Origin: Serratia sp. Ag1
Lineage (GTDB): Bacteria > Pseudomonadota > Gammaproteobacteria > Enterobacterales > Enterobacteriaceae
Direction of reading: 5' to 3'
Assembly (NCBI RefSeq): GCF_000743355.1
Contig: NZ_JQEI01000009.1
Location: 124,001 to 188,000 of the forward strand
DNA: 64,000 nt
Below are positions 51,018-60,415 of the stretch, piece by piece (within the stretch, counting starts at the first letter, position 1; the number at the start of each line of letters is the position of its first letter). Under the pieces are notes generated by a model. It was not told the origin of the DNA. It saw nothing but the letters and a program-made list of their open reading frames with translations, and ran no database searches. The position numbers and the translations under genes were made by a program.

Positions 51018-52027
51018 CAGTACATCTGCTCCTGCAGCAGGCGTTCGGCGGTTTCGATCGCCATCAGCGCGCCACCAAAACGCACGTTATCAGCCACCGA
51101 CCAGAACTGCAGCAGTTCAGGAATACCATAATCATTGCGCAGGCAACCGATACACAATACATCGCTGCCAGAAGCTTCCGTAACCTGCGTCGGATAATCA
51201 TCCTCTTCGCTCAGTTGGATATCTTCGGCCTGTTCCAGTTCGCTACGCGCCTCTTCTGCGGCGATCGGGCGCAACGCCTCCAGATGCACCACCTGCGCGT
51301 GGCCGTAAAATACCGGTGACTGAACGCAGCTCACCGAGATCGGCAACCCTTCATCCTGCAATACTTTGCGTACCTGATCGACGATCAGGCGCTCTTCACG
51401 CACGCTGCCCTGCTCATCGGCCATCAAAGGCAACATGTTGAAGGCGAGTTGTTTGGCAAATACGCCTGGCTCGGCAGGAATGCCGTTCAGCAAACGCGCA
51501 CTCTGGCCAGCCAAGTCGTCCACCGCCACTTTACCGCGTGCCGAAACCGACATCAGCGTAGTGACGTGCAAACGGGAAAGCCCCGCCTGTTCAATCAGCG
51601 GTTTAATCGCCGTCAGCAGTTGGCTCACCATGCTGTCGGCCACTGCGACGATATTGCGGTTGCGGTAATCCGCCAGCACCTGCGGGTTAACCCCAGGCAC
51701 CACCAGCGGCACATCCGGCTCCAGAGCAAACAGGCCACTGCTGTCAATCACCAGGCAGCCCATGTTGCCCGCTTCATCGGCATAACGGGCCGCTGCTTCA
51801 GTACCCGCGACAAAAAACGCCAACTGCGCCTGAGACCAGTCAAACTCCTCTGCATTTTGCACCAACAGAGATTTGCCGTTGAAACGCACCGTGGCACCGG
51901 CACTACGCTCACTGGCCAAAGGATAGAGTTCACCCACCGGGAACTGGCGCTCCTGCAACAATTCCAGCAACGCTTCACCTACTGCGCCCGTCGCACCGAG
52001 CAGAGCGATATTCCAGCCGTCTGACAT
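51017..52027 (-). CDS. usg: aspartate-semialdehyde dehydrogenase homologue Usg
   Basis: ASADH-like protein of 336 residues with the NAD-binding [14 protein letters not shown]. The region corresponding to the catalytic Cys motif reads [13 protein letters not shown] with no Cys, so an enzyme activity like Asd is unlikely; the function is unknown. ATG 52027 has GGAG 8 nt upstream. It is between pdxB and truA, with which it overlaps. Confidence 0.92.
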   Translation of the reverse strand: MSDGWNIALLGATGAVGEALLELLQERQFPVGELYPLASERSAGATVRFNGKSLLVQNAEEFDWSQAQLAFFVAGTEAAARYADEAGNMGCLVIDSSGLFALEPDVPLVVPGVNPQVLADYRNRNIVAVADSMVSQLLTAIKPLIEQAGLSRLHVTTLMSVSARGKVAVDDLAGQSARLLNGIPAEPGVFAKQLAFNMLPLMADEQGSVREERLIVDQVRKVLQDEGLPISVSCVQSPVFYGHAQVVHLEALRPIAAEEARSELEQAEDIQLSEEDDYPTQVTEASGSDVLCIGCLRNDYGIPELLQFWSVADNVRFGGALMAIETAERLLQEQMY

Positions 52028-52107
52028 TGGGTTATCTCCAGAGTATTTCATTTGCAGACGGGCGGTGAAATTACCGCCCAAATATAGAAAATTGAATTAA
52101 AACAAAC

Positions 52108-53229
52108 TTATTGCACGCTAAAACCCAGCTTGTGCAGCAGCTCCGTGCTGGCGCTGTCATCACAGAGCACCCGCAGGGAAGACCATTCACGACGTTCCTG
52201 ATAATGCTTGCGCAGGCGATCAAACTCGCCCGGTAACCCGGCCACTTTGCGCAGTGGTGCATCATCGCGGCGCACATCATACACCAAGTGCATCAATCGT
52301 TTTAACTTGCCTTCATCCAGTGGCCCGTTGAGGCGAATTTCGCTGAACTCAGGTACGGGCAGCAGTGAAGCCAGAGCGATCTGCTGCGGCTGCCCCAAGT
52401 GTTGAGCAAAGGCTTCAAACACCTGGGTGGTGCCGCGTGCTTTGCCCTCCAGCGTGTAACCCGCGATATGAGCGGTGCCGATATCTACCCAATCCAGCAG
52501 CGGCAGAGAAAGCTCCGGTTCAGGCTCCCACACATCCAGCACCGTGCTGAGCCGCTTACCCTGCTCCAGCACCTTGAGCAACGCGGCGTTATGCACCACG
52601 GCACCACGGCAGGCGTTGATCAGGATACGGTCATCCGGTAACGCATCGAGCAGATCCGCATTAGCCAAGTGCAACGATTTATACGGGCCAGACTTATTCA
52701 GTGGGGTATGAAACGTCAACACGTCCGCTTCAGCCACCAGCTTTTCCAATGACCAAAACTCACCGGCATCCCCACGTTCTGCACGCGGCGGATCGCACAG
52801 CAAAGTACGCACACCCATCGCTTTCAGGCGAGCATCCAAGCGCGAGCCCACATTGCCCACGCCGACGATACCCACGGTTTTATCGCGCAGATAAAAACCA
52901 TCCCGCTCAGCCAGCAGCATCAGGGCAGAAAAGACATATTCAACCACCGCAATAGCGTTACAACCGGGTGCAGCCGAAAAGCCAATGCCTGCCTGTTGCA
53001 GCCACGCTTCATCAACGTGATCGGTGCCTGCCGTGGCGGTACCGACAAAACCGATACCGCTGCCCGCCAGCAGTTCCTGGTTCACTTTCGTCACCGAGCG
53101 CACCATCAGTGCGTCAGCATCAGCCAGCGCCTCGCGTGGGATCGGGCGGCCAGGTACCGCCAACGCCTCACCTAAACGGCCAAACAGTTCCACCGCATAG
53201 GGCATATTTTCATCAACTAAAATCTTCAC
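52108..53229 (-). CDS. pdxB: erythronate-4-phosphate dehydrogenase
   Basis: D-isomer-specific 2-hydroxyacid dehydrogenase of 373 residues, the second step of vitamin B6 synthesis. The NAD loop is [13 protein letters not shown], catalytic residues are in [11 protein letters not shown] and [15 protein letters not shown], and a PdxB-specific C-terminal dimerisation domain follows. The start [14 protein letters not shown] is typical. Confidence 0.95.
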   Translation of the reverse strand: MKILVDENMPYAVELFGRLGEALAVPGRPIPREALADADALMVRSVTKVNQELLAGSGIGFVGTATAGTDHVDEAWLQQAGIGFSAAPGCNAIAVVEYVFSALMLLAERDGFYLRDKTVGIVGVGNVGSRLDARLKAMGVRTLLCDPPRAERGDAGEFWSLEKLVAEADVLTFHTPLNKSGPYKSLHLANADLLDALPDDRILINACRGAVVHNAALLKVLEQGKRLSTVLDVWEPEPELSLPLLDWVDIGTAHIAGYTLEGKARGTTQVFEAFAQHLGQPQQIALASLLPVPEFSEIRLNGPLDEGKLKRLMHLVYDVRRDDAPLRKVAGLPGEFDRLRKHYQERREWSSLRVLCDDSASTELLHKLGFSVQ

Positions 53230-53285
53230 GTTATTCTCCGACAGGATTGGCGCTCAAGCTGCGAAATAGTGTGCCACCGATGGCG

Positions 53286-53412
53286 TATACCCAAAATAAT
53301 TCGAGTTGCTTGTAGGCGGCAACTGAGAGAAGCCCCAGGAGCATAGATAACTATGTGACTGGGGTGAACGAAGGCAGCCAACACCCAAGCAACTTGAAGT
53401 ATGAAGGGTATA
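53286..53412 (+). repeat. ERIC element, full length
   Basis: A 127-bp imperfect palindrome from TATACCCAAAATAATTCGAG to GGGTATA. It contains AGCCCCAGGAGCATAG and CTATGTGACTGGGGTGAACG, the ERIC primer-site counterparts. It lies between pdxB and the AraC gene, where gene content leaves the conserved core. Confidence 0.92.
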
Positions 53413-53427
53413 AAACCCCAAACGTTG

Positions 53428-54201
53428 TTACAAGCGACGAAAACGCTCTGGCGTGGTACCAGCAATCTGCTGGAACATCACGATAAACGCGGAAGCCGAA
53501 CTGTAGCCAACATCTAACGCCACCTCCTGCACGATTTTCCCCTGTTCAAGCAGCGAAAGGGCGTGCAAAAAACGCAGGCGCTGTCGCCATTCACTGAACG
53601 ACATCCCCAACTCCTGCTGGCAACGGCGCGATAGGGTTCTTTCTGTGGTATACACCCGCCCGGCCCAGACCGCCAGCGAGGTATTGTCCGCCGGGCAACG
53701 CTCCAACGCCTGCAACACCGGGGCGAGGAATTTATCTTGCGAAGTCGGCAGATAGGTTTGCTGGATCGGTGAAATACGCAACTGATCGATCAACACCTGG
53801 CACAAGCGTAAATCCTCATCGGTTTGCGGCTCCAGCATCCGCCGCGTCAGGCAATCTTCGACAATCGCACTGAATACCGGTGACACATTCAGCAAACACG
53901 CCTGCTCCGGCAACCCTACGCACAGCGATTTGGCAATATTGATACTGCGGAACAACGCGGGTTTGCGGTTATAGCTGGAATGCTCCATCCCCGCCGGTAG
54001 CCAAACAGCAAATTCCGGCGGTGCCAGAAAGCGCTGCCCGGCGATATTCATCGCGATCACGCCAGTTTTTACGCAGATCAGTTGTCCCCAATCATGGCTA
54101 TGCAGCACATACTCGGTATCCGCATTGGTTTCTTCACAATGAAAGAACAGGTTACGTGGCGCTGCTACTTGTGCGCTGGGGGAATGACGGATTTCGGCCA
54201 T
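53428..54201 (-). CDS. AraC-family transcriptional regulator, NimR/YeaM-like
   Basis: Regulator of 257 residues. An N-terminal cupin-like sensor (about 25-90, HSHDWGQLICVKTGVIAMNI) is followed by a C-terminal double helix-turn-helix (about 155-257) that ends VGYSSASAFIVMFQQIAGTTPERFR. It is divergent from the adjacent EamA transporter, a usual arrangement for control of a small-molecule exporter. The ligand is unknown. Confidence 0.88.
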   Translation of the reverse strand: MAEIRHSPSAQVAAPRNLFFHCEETNADTEYVLHSHDWGQLICVKTGVIAMNIAGQRFLAPPEFAVWLPAGMEHSSYNRKPALFRSINIAKSLCVGLPEQACLLNVSPVFSAIVEDCLTRRMLEPQTDEDLRLCQVLIDQLRISPIQQTYLPTSQDKFLAPVLQALERCPADNTSLAVWAGRVYTTERTLSRRCQQELGMSFSEWRQRLRFLHALSLLEQGKIVQEVALDVGYSSASAFIVMFQQIAGTTPERFRRL

Positions 54202-54309
54202 AGTAAAGTTGTCTTGATTTCGTGAAAGAGTGTCTGATTATCACTATATATAATAAATCGGACACGAGTAGACTAGCCAGTAGCTTATCAGTTGTTGAGA
54301 GTAATTATC

Positions 54310-55221
54310 ATGAATATGCTTTTCCCGTTGCTGGCCGTCCTGATCTGGTCGATCAATGCCGTCGTCAGCAAAGTCTCCGCTACCGTCATCGAACCGGCAG
54401 CTATTTCCTTCTACCGCTGGCTGTTGGCTTTGATAGTGTTGACTCCATTCGCGCTACCGGGGGTGATCCGCCACTGGCCGACCGTGCGCGCCAACGGGTG
54501 GAAGCTGATGATCCTCGGCCTGCTGGGCATGGTGTTGTACCAGAGCCTGTCGTATTACGCCGCGCATAGCGTCAGCGCGCTGTTTATGGGCATTCTCAAT
54601 TCTTTGATCCCGCTTTTGACCGTCCTGATCAGCCTGATCGTACTGCGTGTTGCCCCCACCATCGGTATCGCGCTGGGCGGTATATTATCGCTAGGCGGCC
54701 TGGTGTGGCTGGTCAGCGCAGGTCAACCGCTGCAATTGCTGGAGCATGGTATCGGCAAAGGCGAGCTGATGATGTTTGCCGCCGCAGCGTCTTATGCGCT
54801 CTACAGCGTGTTGACCAAACGTTGGGCGATTGCCTTGCCAAACTGGCAGTCTCTGTATATGCAGATCCTGTTCGGCGTGCTGCTGCTGCTGCCCAACTTC
54901 TTGCTGACGCCGGACGTTCAGCTTAACAGCCAGAACATCCCACTGGTGCTGTTCGCCGGTATTCCCGCATCAATTCTTGCGCCGTTCTTCTGGATTCTGG
55001 GCGTAATGCGCCTGGGCGCTAACACCACTTCGATCTTTATGAACCTAGCACCGGTATTCACCGCCATTATCGCCGTGCTGTTCCTGCACGAACATTTGCA
55101 GAGCTATCACCTGATTGGCGGGGGTATCACCTTATTGGGTGTGATCCTGTCGCAACGCCTGCGCACCCCGTTAGGGCGAAAGAAAACGGCTGAAATCACG
55201 CCAATTGCCTGTAAAGAGTGA
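54310..55221 (+). CDS. EamA/DMT-superfamily transporter
   Basis: Inner-membrane protein of 303 residues with ten helices in two EamA repeats (about 2-138 and 155-285). The conserved AVLIWSINAVVSKVSATVIEPAAISFYRWLLA starts repeat 1 and LMMFAAAASYALYSVLTKRW repeat 2. ATG 54310 has GAGAG 8 nt upstream; a TTG 18 nt earlier and ATG 54316 are alternatives. It is probably the target of the divergent AraC gene. The substrate is unknown. Confidence 0.85.
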   Translation: MNMLFPLLAVLIWSINAVVSKVSATVIEPAAISFYRWLLALIVLTPFALPGVIRHWPTVRANGWKLMILGLLGMVLYQSLSYYAAHSVSALFMGILNSLIPLLTVLISLIVLRVAPTIGIALGGILSLGGLVWLVSAGQPLQLLEHGIGKGELMMFAAAASYALYSVLTKRWAIALPNWQSLYMQILFGVLLLLPNFLLTPDVQLNSQNIPLVLFAGIPASILAPFFWILGVMRLGANTTSIFMNLAPVFTAIIAVLFLHEHLQSYHLIGGGITLLGVILSQRLRTPLGRKKTAEITPIACKE

Positions 55222-55224
55222 TGC

Positions 55225-56643
55225 TCAACCAAAAGGCAACAATGTAAAACGCACCCGCACTAACAGGCCACCCAGTTGGGCAGAAGCCAGCAGTTCCGGG
55301 CGGGTGCGGTGGTAATGGGTGATGTCTTTCACCAACGCCAAACCCAATCCCGCTCCCGGCTGAACGCCAACGTTGTCCAGCCGGTGGAACGGTTGCAGCG
55401 CCGCTTGAATATGCTCCGCAGCAATCCCCGGCCCGCTGTCTTCAATCTCCAGTACGCCCTGCAGCCCCTCAATCACCAGACGCGCAGTCACGATGCCCTG
55501 AGGCGGGGTATATTTCAGAGCGTTGTCGAGCAGGTTGGCGCAAAGTTCGGTGAGCAGCAACGTCTCCCCGGCGATCCGGCACTGTTCAACCCCTTCATAG
55601 CCTAGATCAATCTGTTTGCTGCGTGCCTGTGGCAAGCGCGAGAAACAGGCGTCGCGCAGTATCTGTGCCAGATCGACCGGCTGCAGTTGGCGCTCGGCAT
55701 CGCGTTCATGCGCTTTCAGGCGTGAGAGATGCAGTAAGCGATCGGTCAACGCTACCGTGTTGTCCAACGTGGTGCTCATCCCCTCCAGGCTTTCGCGCCA
55801 CTGCTCGGGACGATCGCTGGCCAGTGCAACACCCACCTGGGTTTTCAGCACCGCCAGCGGCGTTCTGAGCTGGTGAGAGGCATCGGCGCTAAAGCGCTCT
55901 TGACGCGCCACCATCACCCGCAACCGCTCAATGTAGCGGTTGAATGCCAGCAGCAATGGCCGCATTTCAGACCACGGCAACACCATCGGCAAAGGGGTCA
56001 GTTCCCCCGGATCGCGCCGCAGCATGATGCCAGAAAGCTTACGCATCGGCTTTAGCACCTTTTTCAGCAGCACATAGGCCAGGATCAGCGTCAAAAGCAC
56101 CACCGTTCCCTGGCTCAGCAACGCCGCCAGCAGCATCTGCCGCGCCAGATAGCGCCGGGATTCCAGCGTTTCTGCCACCACGATAGTTGCCATCCCCATC
56201 ACGCCGGATTCATTCACCGGCTGGAACAGCGCGGCCATGCGAATCGGCCTGCCACGGTAGTCGGCATCATAGAAATGCACCAACGCCGGATACAGGTTGG
56301 AGCGCGGAATATAGTCAGGCATCTTGGGCAGATCGCTGTAGCCAGAGATACTCTGGCCTTCCGGCGAGATCACCTGATAGTAAAGCTGGTCGTTCATATT
56401 GCGCTCAAAGCTGTCGAGCACCACGTAAGGCACATCCACTTCCAGCCGTTGATTGCGTACCACCAGCCGTTCCGCCACCGTGCGCGCCGAAGCCAGCAAT
56501 GTGCGATCGTAAGCCAGCGTTGCGGCACTCATCGCGCTGAAGTAGTGGGTGTAGATCGAGATCCCTCCCAACATCAGCAGCGGTAAACCAAAAAACAGTA
56601 GTAACTGATTAAACAGCGAACGTGGCGCTTTAAGCCATTTCAT
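55225..56643 (-). CDS. tctE: sensor histidine kinase TctE
   Basis: Membrane sensor kinase of 472 residues. Two transmembrane segments (about 12-35 and 165-190) flank a periplasmic domain of about 130 residues. A HAMP-like region is followed by the phospho-accepting His in FSADASHQLRTPLAVLK and the ATPase motifs NLLDNALKYTPP and IEDSGPGIAAEHIQ. Start ATG 56643 has GGAG 7 nt upstream and overlaps the tctD stop. It senses tricarboxylates and signals to TctD. Confidence 0.92.
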   Translation of the reverse strand: MKWLKAPRSLFNQLLLFFGLPLLMLGGISIYTHYFSAMSAATLAYDRTLLASARTVAERLVVRNQRLEVDVPYVVLDSFERNMNDQLYYQVISPEGQSISGYSDLPKMPDYIPRSNLYPALVHFYDADYRGRPIRMAALFQPVNESGVMGMATIVVAETLESRRYLARQMLLAALLSQGTVVLLTLILAYVLLKKVLKPMRKLSGIMLRRDPGELTPLPMVLPWSEMRPLLLAFNRYIERLRVMVARQERFSADASHQLRTPLAVLKTQVGVALASDRPEQWRESLEGMSTTLDNTVALTDRLLHLSRLKAHERDAERQLQPVDLAQILRDACFSRLPQARSKQIDLGYEGVEQCRIAGETLLLTELCANLLDNALKYTPPQGIVTARLVIEGLQGVLEIEDSGPGIAAEHIQAALQPFHRLDNVGVQPGAGLGLALVKDITHYHRTRPELLASAQLGGLLVRVRFTLLPFG

Positions 56644-57304
56644 CACACAGCTCCAGGCTGTAACCCAGGCCGCGCAAGGTCACTATCATCACATTACTGC
56701 CCTGCAGCTTTTTACGCACCCGGTGAACATACAGTTCAATGCTCTCTGGGTTGGCTTCATCGGCCAGAGTAAATACCTGTTCAAACAGTTGCTGTTTGGC
56801 CACTGGGCGGCCACGGCGATGCATCAAGGCGGTCAGTACAGCCAGTTCGCGCGGCGTCAGAGGCACAGGTTTTTCATCCAACAGGAAATAGCCTTCATCA
56901 TGATAGGTCAGCGCGCCGTATTTCAGCGCCCGTTGCATGCTACCGACGCTACGGCGCAGCAGCGCCCGAATACGCGCTTCCAACTCATTCAGTTCAAAGG
57001 GTTTGGTGAGGTAATCGTCAGCCCCCAGATTCAACCCTTGCACCCGATCGGCCACGTCGGCCCGTGCCGTCAGCAACAGCACCGGCAAATCCTGCCCGCG
57101 CTTGCGCAACCGCGCCAGCAGATCCAGGCCATTCAGGCGCGGCAACGCGACATCCAGCACCACCAGCGCATAGCTTTCGTGCAATAACAGATGATCGGCG
57201 ATCAACCCATCTTCGGCGATGTCTACCGCAAAACCCAGGCCGGTCAGGGCCTTTTGCAACCAATGAGATAACTCGGGGTGATCTTCTACTAACAAGAGAC
57301 GCAT
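56630..57304 (-). CDS. tctD: response regulator TctD
   Basis: OmpR/PhoB-type regulator of 224 residues. The receiver domain has phospho-acceptor Asp51 (VLDVALPRLNG) and Lys in LTKPFELNELEARI; the winged-helix domain (about 125-220) contains PLTPRELAVLTALMHRRGRPVAKQQLFEQVF. It activates the tctCBA genes read divergently 122 nt away. Confidence 0.93.
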   Translation of the reverse strand: MRLLLVEDHPELSHWLQKALTGLGFAVDIAEDGLIADHLLLHESYALVVLDVALPRLNGLDLLARLRKRGQDLPVLLLTARADVADRVQGLNLGADDYLTKPFELNELEARIRALLRRSVGSMQRALKYGALTYHDEGYFLLDEKPVPLTPRELAVLTALMHRRGRPVAKQQLFEQVFTLADEANPESIELYVHRVRKKLQGSNVMIVTLRGLGYSLELCDEMA

Positions 57305-57426
57305 ATCACATCCTGTAAAATTTGCTGCCCGATGACAGGTAAATGAAAGGTTATTGTTTTAACAATTCAGCAACCCCGTGTCAGCGGGGACTCTCACAAT
57401 CCAAAACAAAACTGATGGGAAAAGCA
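57305..57426. promoter_or_regulatory. tctD/tctC divergent promoter region
   Basis: A short 122-bp spacer between the regulator and transporter operons. It probably contains both promoters and the TctD sites. GGGGACTCTCACAATCC near 57386-57402 is a GC-rich island, but no repeat was clear. Confidence 0.4.
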
Positions 57427-58407
57427 ATGAAAACAATAATTACCCGCACGCTTACCGCAACCGCCCTGTTATTTGCCGCCAACCATGCGCTGGCAATTGA
57501 AGCGCCCAGCCGCACAGAATGTATCGCCCCGGCCAAACCCGGCGGCGGCTTCGATCTTACCTGTAAGCTGATCCAGGTTTCGTTACAGGAAACCAAAGCC
57601 ATCGACAAGCCGATGCGCGTGACTTACATGCCCGGCGGTGTGGGGGCTGTAGCCTATAACGCCATCGTCGCCCAACGCCCGGCAGAATTCGGTACCGTGG
57701 TGGCCTTCTCTGGCGGTTCGCTGTTGAACCTGTCGCAAGGGAAATTTGGCCGCTACAACGTGGATGATGTGAAGTGGCTGGCCGCCGTGGGCACCGATTA
57801 CGGCATGATCGCGGTGCGCGCCGATTCCCCTTACAAAACGCTGAAAGATCTGATGGAGGCGTTCAAAAAAGACCCGAACAGCGTGGTATTCGGTGCTGGA
57901 GCCTCCATCGGCAGCCAGGACTGGATGAAAACCGCGTTACTGGCGCGCGAAGTGGGTATCGATCCGCACAAGATGCGTTACGTGGCGTTTGAAGGCGGCG
58001 GCGAACCGGTTACTGCACTGTTGGGCAATCACATTCAGGCAGTTTCCGGCGATCTGAGCGAAATGGTGCCACACCTGCAAGGCGATAAAATCCGCGTACT
58101 GGCAGTGTATGCCGAAGATCGTCTGCCGGGAGAATTAGCAAGCGTTCCTACCGCCAAAGAACAGGGCTTCAATCTGGTCTGGCCGATCATCCGTGGTTTC
58201 TACGTTGGCCCGAAAGTCAGCGAAGAAGAATATCAATGGTGGATCGACACCTTCAAGAAAACCATGGCCACCGACGAATTCAAGAAGCAGCGCGATCTGC
58301 GCGGCCTGTTTGAGTTCAACATGACCGGTCAAGAACTGGATGCCTACGTGAAAAACCAGGTGGATCAGTACCGTGAGCAGGCAAAAGCGTTCGGTCTGGC
58401 CAAATAA
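57427..58407 (+). CDS. tctC: tripartite tricarboxylate transporter, periplasmic binding protein TctC
   Basis: Secreted binding protein of 326 residues, part of the three-component citrate/tricarboxylate system. Signal peptide is about MKTIITRTLTATALLFAANHALA. Mature start IEAPSRTECIAPAKPGGGFDLTCKLIQVSL and GAGASIGSQDWMKTALLAREVG match Salmonella TctC. GGGA lies 6 nt before ATG 57427; the frame is open 28 codons earlier. Confidence 0.94.
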   Translation: MKTIITRTLTATALLFAANHALAIEAPSRTECIAPAKPGGGFDLTCKLIQVSLQETKAIDKPMRVTYMPGGVGAVAYNAIVAQRPAEFGTVVAFSGGSLLNLSQGKFGRYNVDDVKWLAAVGTDYGMIAVRADSPYKTLKDLMEAFKKDPNSVVFGAGASIGSQDWMKTALLAREVGIDPHKMRYVAFEGGGEPVTALLGNHIQAVSGDLSEMVPHLQGDKIRVLAVYAEDRLPGELASVPTAKEQGFNLVWPIIRGFYVGPKVSEEEYQWWIDTFKKTMATDEFKKQRDLRGLFEFNMTGQELDAYVKNQVDQYREQAKAFGLAK

Positions 58408-58421
58408 CCCCGAGGCATCCT

Positions 58422-58853
58422 ATGAGCGATCGTATTTTTGCCTGTATCTGGCTGTTGCTATGTCTCAGCGGCCTATTTATCGGCTGGGGCATTCAAAGCG
58501 AATACAGCTATGAACCCCTGGGGCCACGCCCCTTCCCGCTGGCGATTCTGGGTTTGATGGCCCTGTGTGCCGTCTTACTGCTGCTACGCAGGCCACAACT
58601 TATCGAATGGCCGCATAAACAAGTGCTGCAACGCCTGCTGGTGCTGATTATCACGTTGGTGTTGTATGCCTGGGGATTCGAGTGGCTTGGTTTCCCGCTG
58701 GCGACCGCACTACTGACCTTCAGCATCGGTCTGCTGTTCCAGGCCACGGTAATGGCCGCGTTGATCTCTGGCGCAGTGATGGGCGTGTCGTTGTTTTTCG
58801 CCTTTGATTACTTACTCGATGTCACGCTGCCGCTTGGCGTGTGGCTGAGCTAA
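58422..58853 (+). CDS. tctB: tripartite tricarboxylate transporter small membrane subunit TctB
   Basis: Inner-membrane protein of 143 residues with four helices, the small partner of TctA. LGPRPFPLAILGLMALCAVLLLL and FEWLGFPLATALLTFSIGLL fit the TctB family. It lies 14 nt after tctC and just before tctA. Confidence 0.9.
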   Translation: MSDRIFACIWLLLCLSGLFIGWGIQSEYSYEPLGPRPFPLAILGLMALCAVLLLLRRPQLIEWPHKQVLQRLLVLIITLVLYAWGFEWLGFPLATALLTFSIGLLFQATVMAALISGAVMGVSLFFAFDYLLDVTLPLGVWLS

Positions 58854-58864
58854 CGGGGACGATG

Positions 58865-60385
58865 ATGGAAACCTGGATGTATTTATCACAAGGGTTCGAG
58901 GTGGCGTTGATTCCACAGAACCTGATTATCGCGCTGATCGGTTGCTTCGTTGGCACCATCGTTGGCTTGTTGCCGGGCCTGGGGCCGATCAACGGCGTGG
59001 CGATCCTGCTACCGCTGGCGTTCGCGCTGAAATTACCCGCAGAATCCGCGCTGATCCTGCTGGCTACGGTGTATATCGGCTGTGAGTATGGTGGGCGTAT
59101 TTCGTCGATTCTGCTCAATGTACCGGGCGATGCGGCGGCGATCATGACCGCCCTGGATGGTTACCCGATGGCGCAGCAAGGGCGTGCCGGTGTCGCGTTG
59201 TCGATCTCGGCGGTCAGCTCTTTTGTCGGCTCCTTGATTGCCATTATAGGGATTATCCTGTTCGCCCCCCTGCTGGCACGCTGGTCGCTGGCCTTTGGCC
59301 CGGCGGAATACTTCGCGCTAATGGTGTTTGCCATCGCCTGTCTTGGCAGCATGATGAGCGAAAACCCGCTGAAATCGCTGCTGGCAGCGTTGATTGGCTT
59401 AGGGCTTGCGACGGTGGGAGTGGATGCCAATACCGGCGTTTACCGCTTCACCTTCGACAGCGTACACCTTTCCGATGGCATTCAGTTTATCGTGGTGGTG
59501 ATTGGTCTGTTCTCCGTCAGTGAGATCCTGCTGATGCTGGAAAGCACCAGTTCTGGCCAGAAGCTGATCCGCAAAACCGGTCGCCTGCTGTTCAACCGCA
59601 AAGAAGCGGGCGAATGCGTTGGCCCGACGCTGCGTTCCTCATTTATCGGTTTTTTCGTCGGTATTCTGCCGGGCGCCGGGGCCACCATCGCCAGTGCGCT
59701 GACCTATATGACCGAGAAGAGAATCAGCGGCAACAGCGATTCCTTTGGTAAAGGGGATATTCGTGGCGTGGCCGCGCCGGAAGCTGCCAACAACGCGTCG
59801 GCCTGCGGTTCGTTTATCCCGATGCTGACGCTGGGAGTGCCAGGTTCCGGCACCACGGCGGTAATGATGGGTGCCTTGACGCTGTATAACATCACCCCTG
59901 GCCCGGCGATGTTCACCGAGCAACCGGACATCGTCTGGGGGCTGATCGCCGCCCTGCTGATCGCCAACGTGATGCTGCTGATCATGAACATCCCGCTGAT
60001 CGGTCTGTTCACCCGCATGCTGACCGTACCGCTGTGGTTCCTGGTGCCAGCCATTGCTGCCATTTCAGCCGTTGGGGTTTATGCCGTACACAGCACCACT
60101 TTCGATCTGCTGCTGATGGTCGGGCTTGGGGTGTTTGGCTACCTGTTGCGGAAGATGCACTTCCCGATGTCGCCGTTGATTCTGGGTTTTGTGCTGGGGG
60201 AAATGCTGGAGCAGAACCTGCGCCGTGCTCTGTCAATCAGCAACGGTGAATTCAGCATCCTGTGGAGCAGTACGATTGCACAATGCCTGTTGGTGCTGGC
60301 CGTTGCCGTACTGGCGCTGCCGCCGTTGCTGCGCAAATTGCGCAAGCGCCGCAGTATTACCGTCGAGGCTGCCAAGGTAGAGTAA
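58865..60385 (+). CDS. tctA: tripartite tricarboxylate transporter large membrane subunit TctA
   Basis: Membrane protein of 506 residues with about 12 helices. It transports citrate-like acids with TctB and TctC. The family signature GLLPGLGPINGVAILLPLAF and its second-half repeat FFVGILPGAGATIASALTYM are visible. ATG 58865 follows GGGGA with 6-nt spacing; ATG 58862 and an upstream frame into tctB are alternatives. A strong hairpin lies 7 nt past the stop. Confidence 0.94.
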   Translation: METWMYLSQGFEVALIPQNLIIALIGCFVGTIVGLLPGLGPINGVAILLPLAFALKLPAESALILLATVYIGCEYGGRISSILLNVPGDAAAIMTALDGYPMAQQGRAGVALSISAVSSFVGSLIAIIGIILFAPLLARWSLAFGPAEYFALMVFAIACLGSMMSENPLKSLLAALIGLGLATVGVDANTGVYRFTFDSVHLSDGIQFIVVVIGLFSVSEILLMLESTSSGQKLIRKTGRLLFNRKEAGECVGPTLRSSFIGFFVGILPGAGATIASALTYMTEKRISGNSDSFGKGDIRGVAAPEAANNASACGSFIPMLTLGVPGSGTTAVMMGALTLYNITPGPAMFTEQPDIVWGLIAALLIANVMLLIMNIPLIGLFTRMLTVPLWFLVPAIAAISAVGVYAVHSTTFDLLLMVGLGVFGYLLRKMHFPMSPLILGFVLGEMLEQNLRRALSISNGEFSILWSSTIAQCLLVLAVAVLALPPLLRKLRKRRSITVEAAKVE

Positions 60386-60391
60386 TGACTC

Positions 60392-60414
60392 AAAGGGGCC
60401 ATCAGGGCCCCTTT
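60392..60414. terminator. terminator between tctA and the EamA gene
   Basis: A perfect 9-bp stem AAAGGGGCC / GGCCCCTTT with ATCAG loop. Only a TTTCT tail follows on the plus strand. It is at the converging ends of tctA (+) and the EamA transporter (-). Confidence 0.65.
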
Positions 60415-60415
60415 C

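Noticed and set aside
53230-53428. ERIC near pdxB as a prophage or island attachment site
   Set aside because: No integrase, tRNA or direct repeat pair was seen; the element is an ordinary ERIC of standard length.
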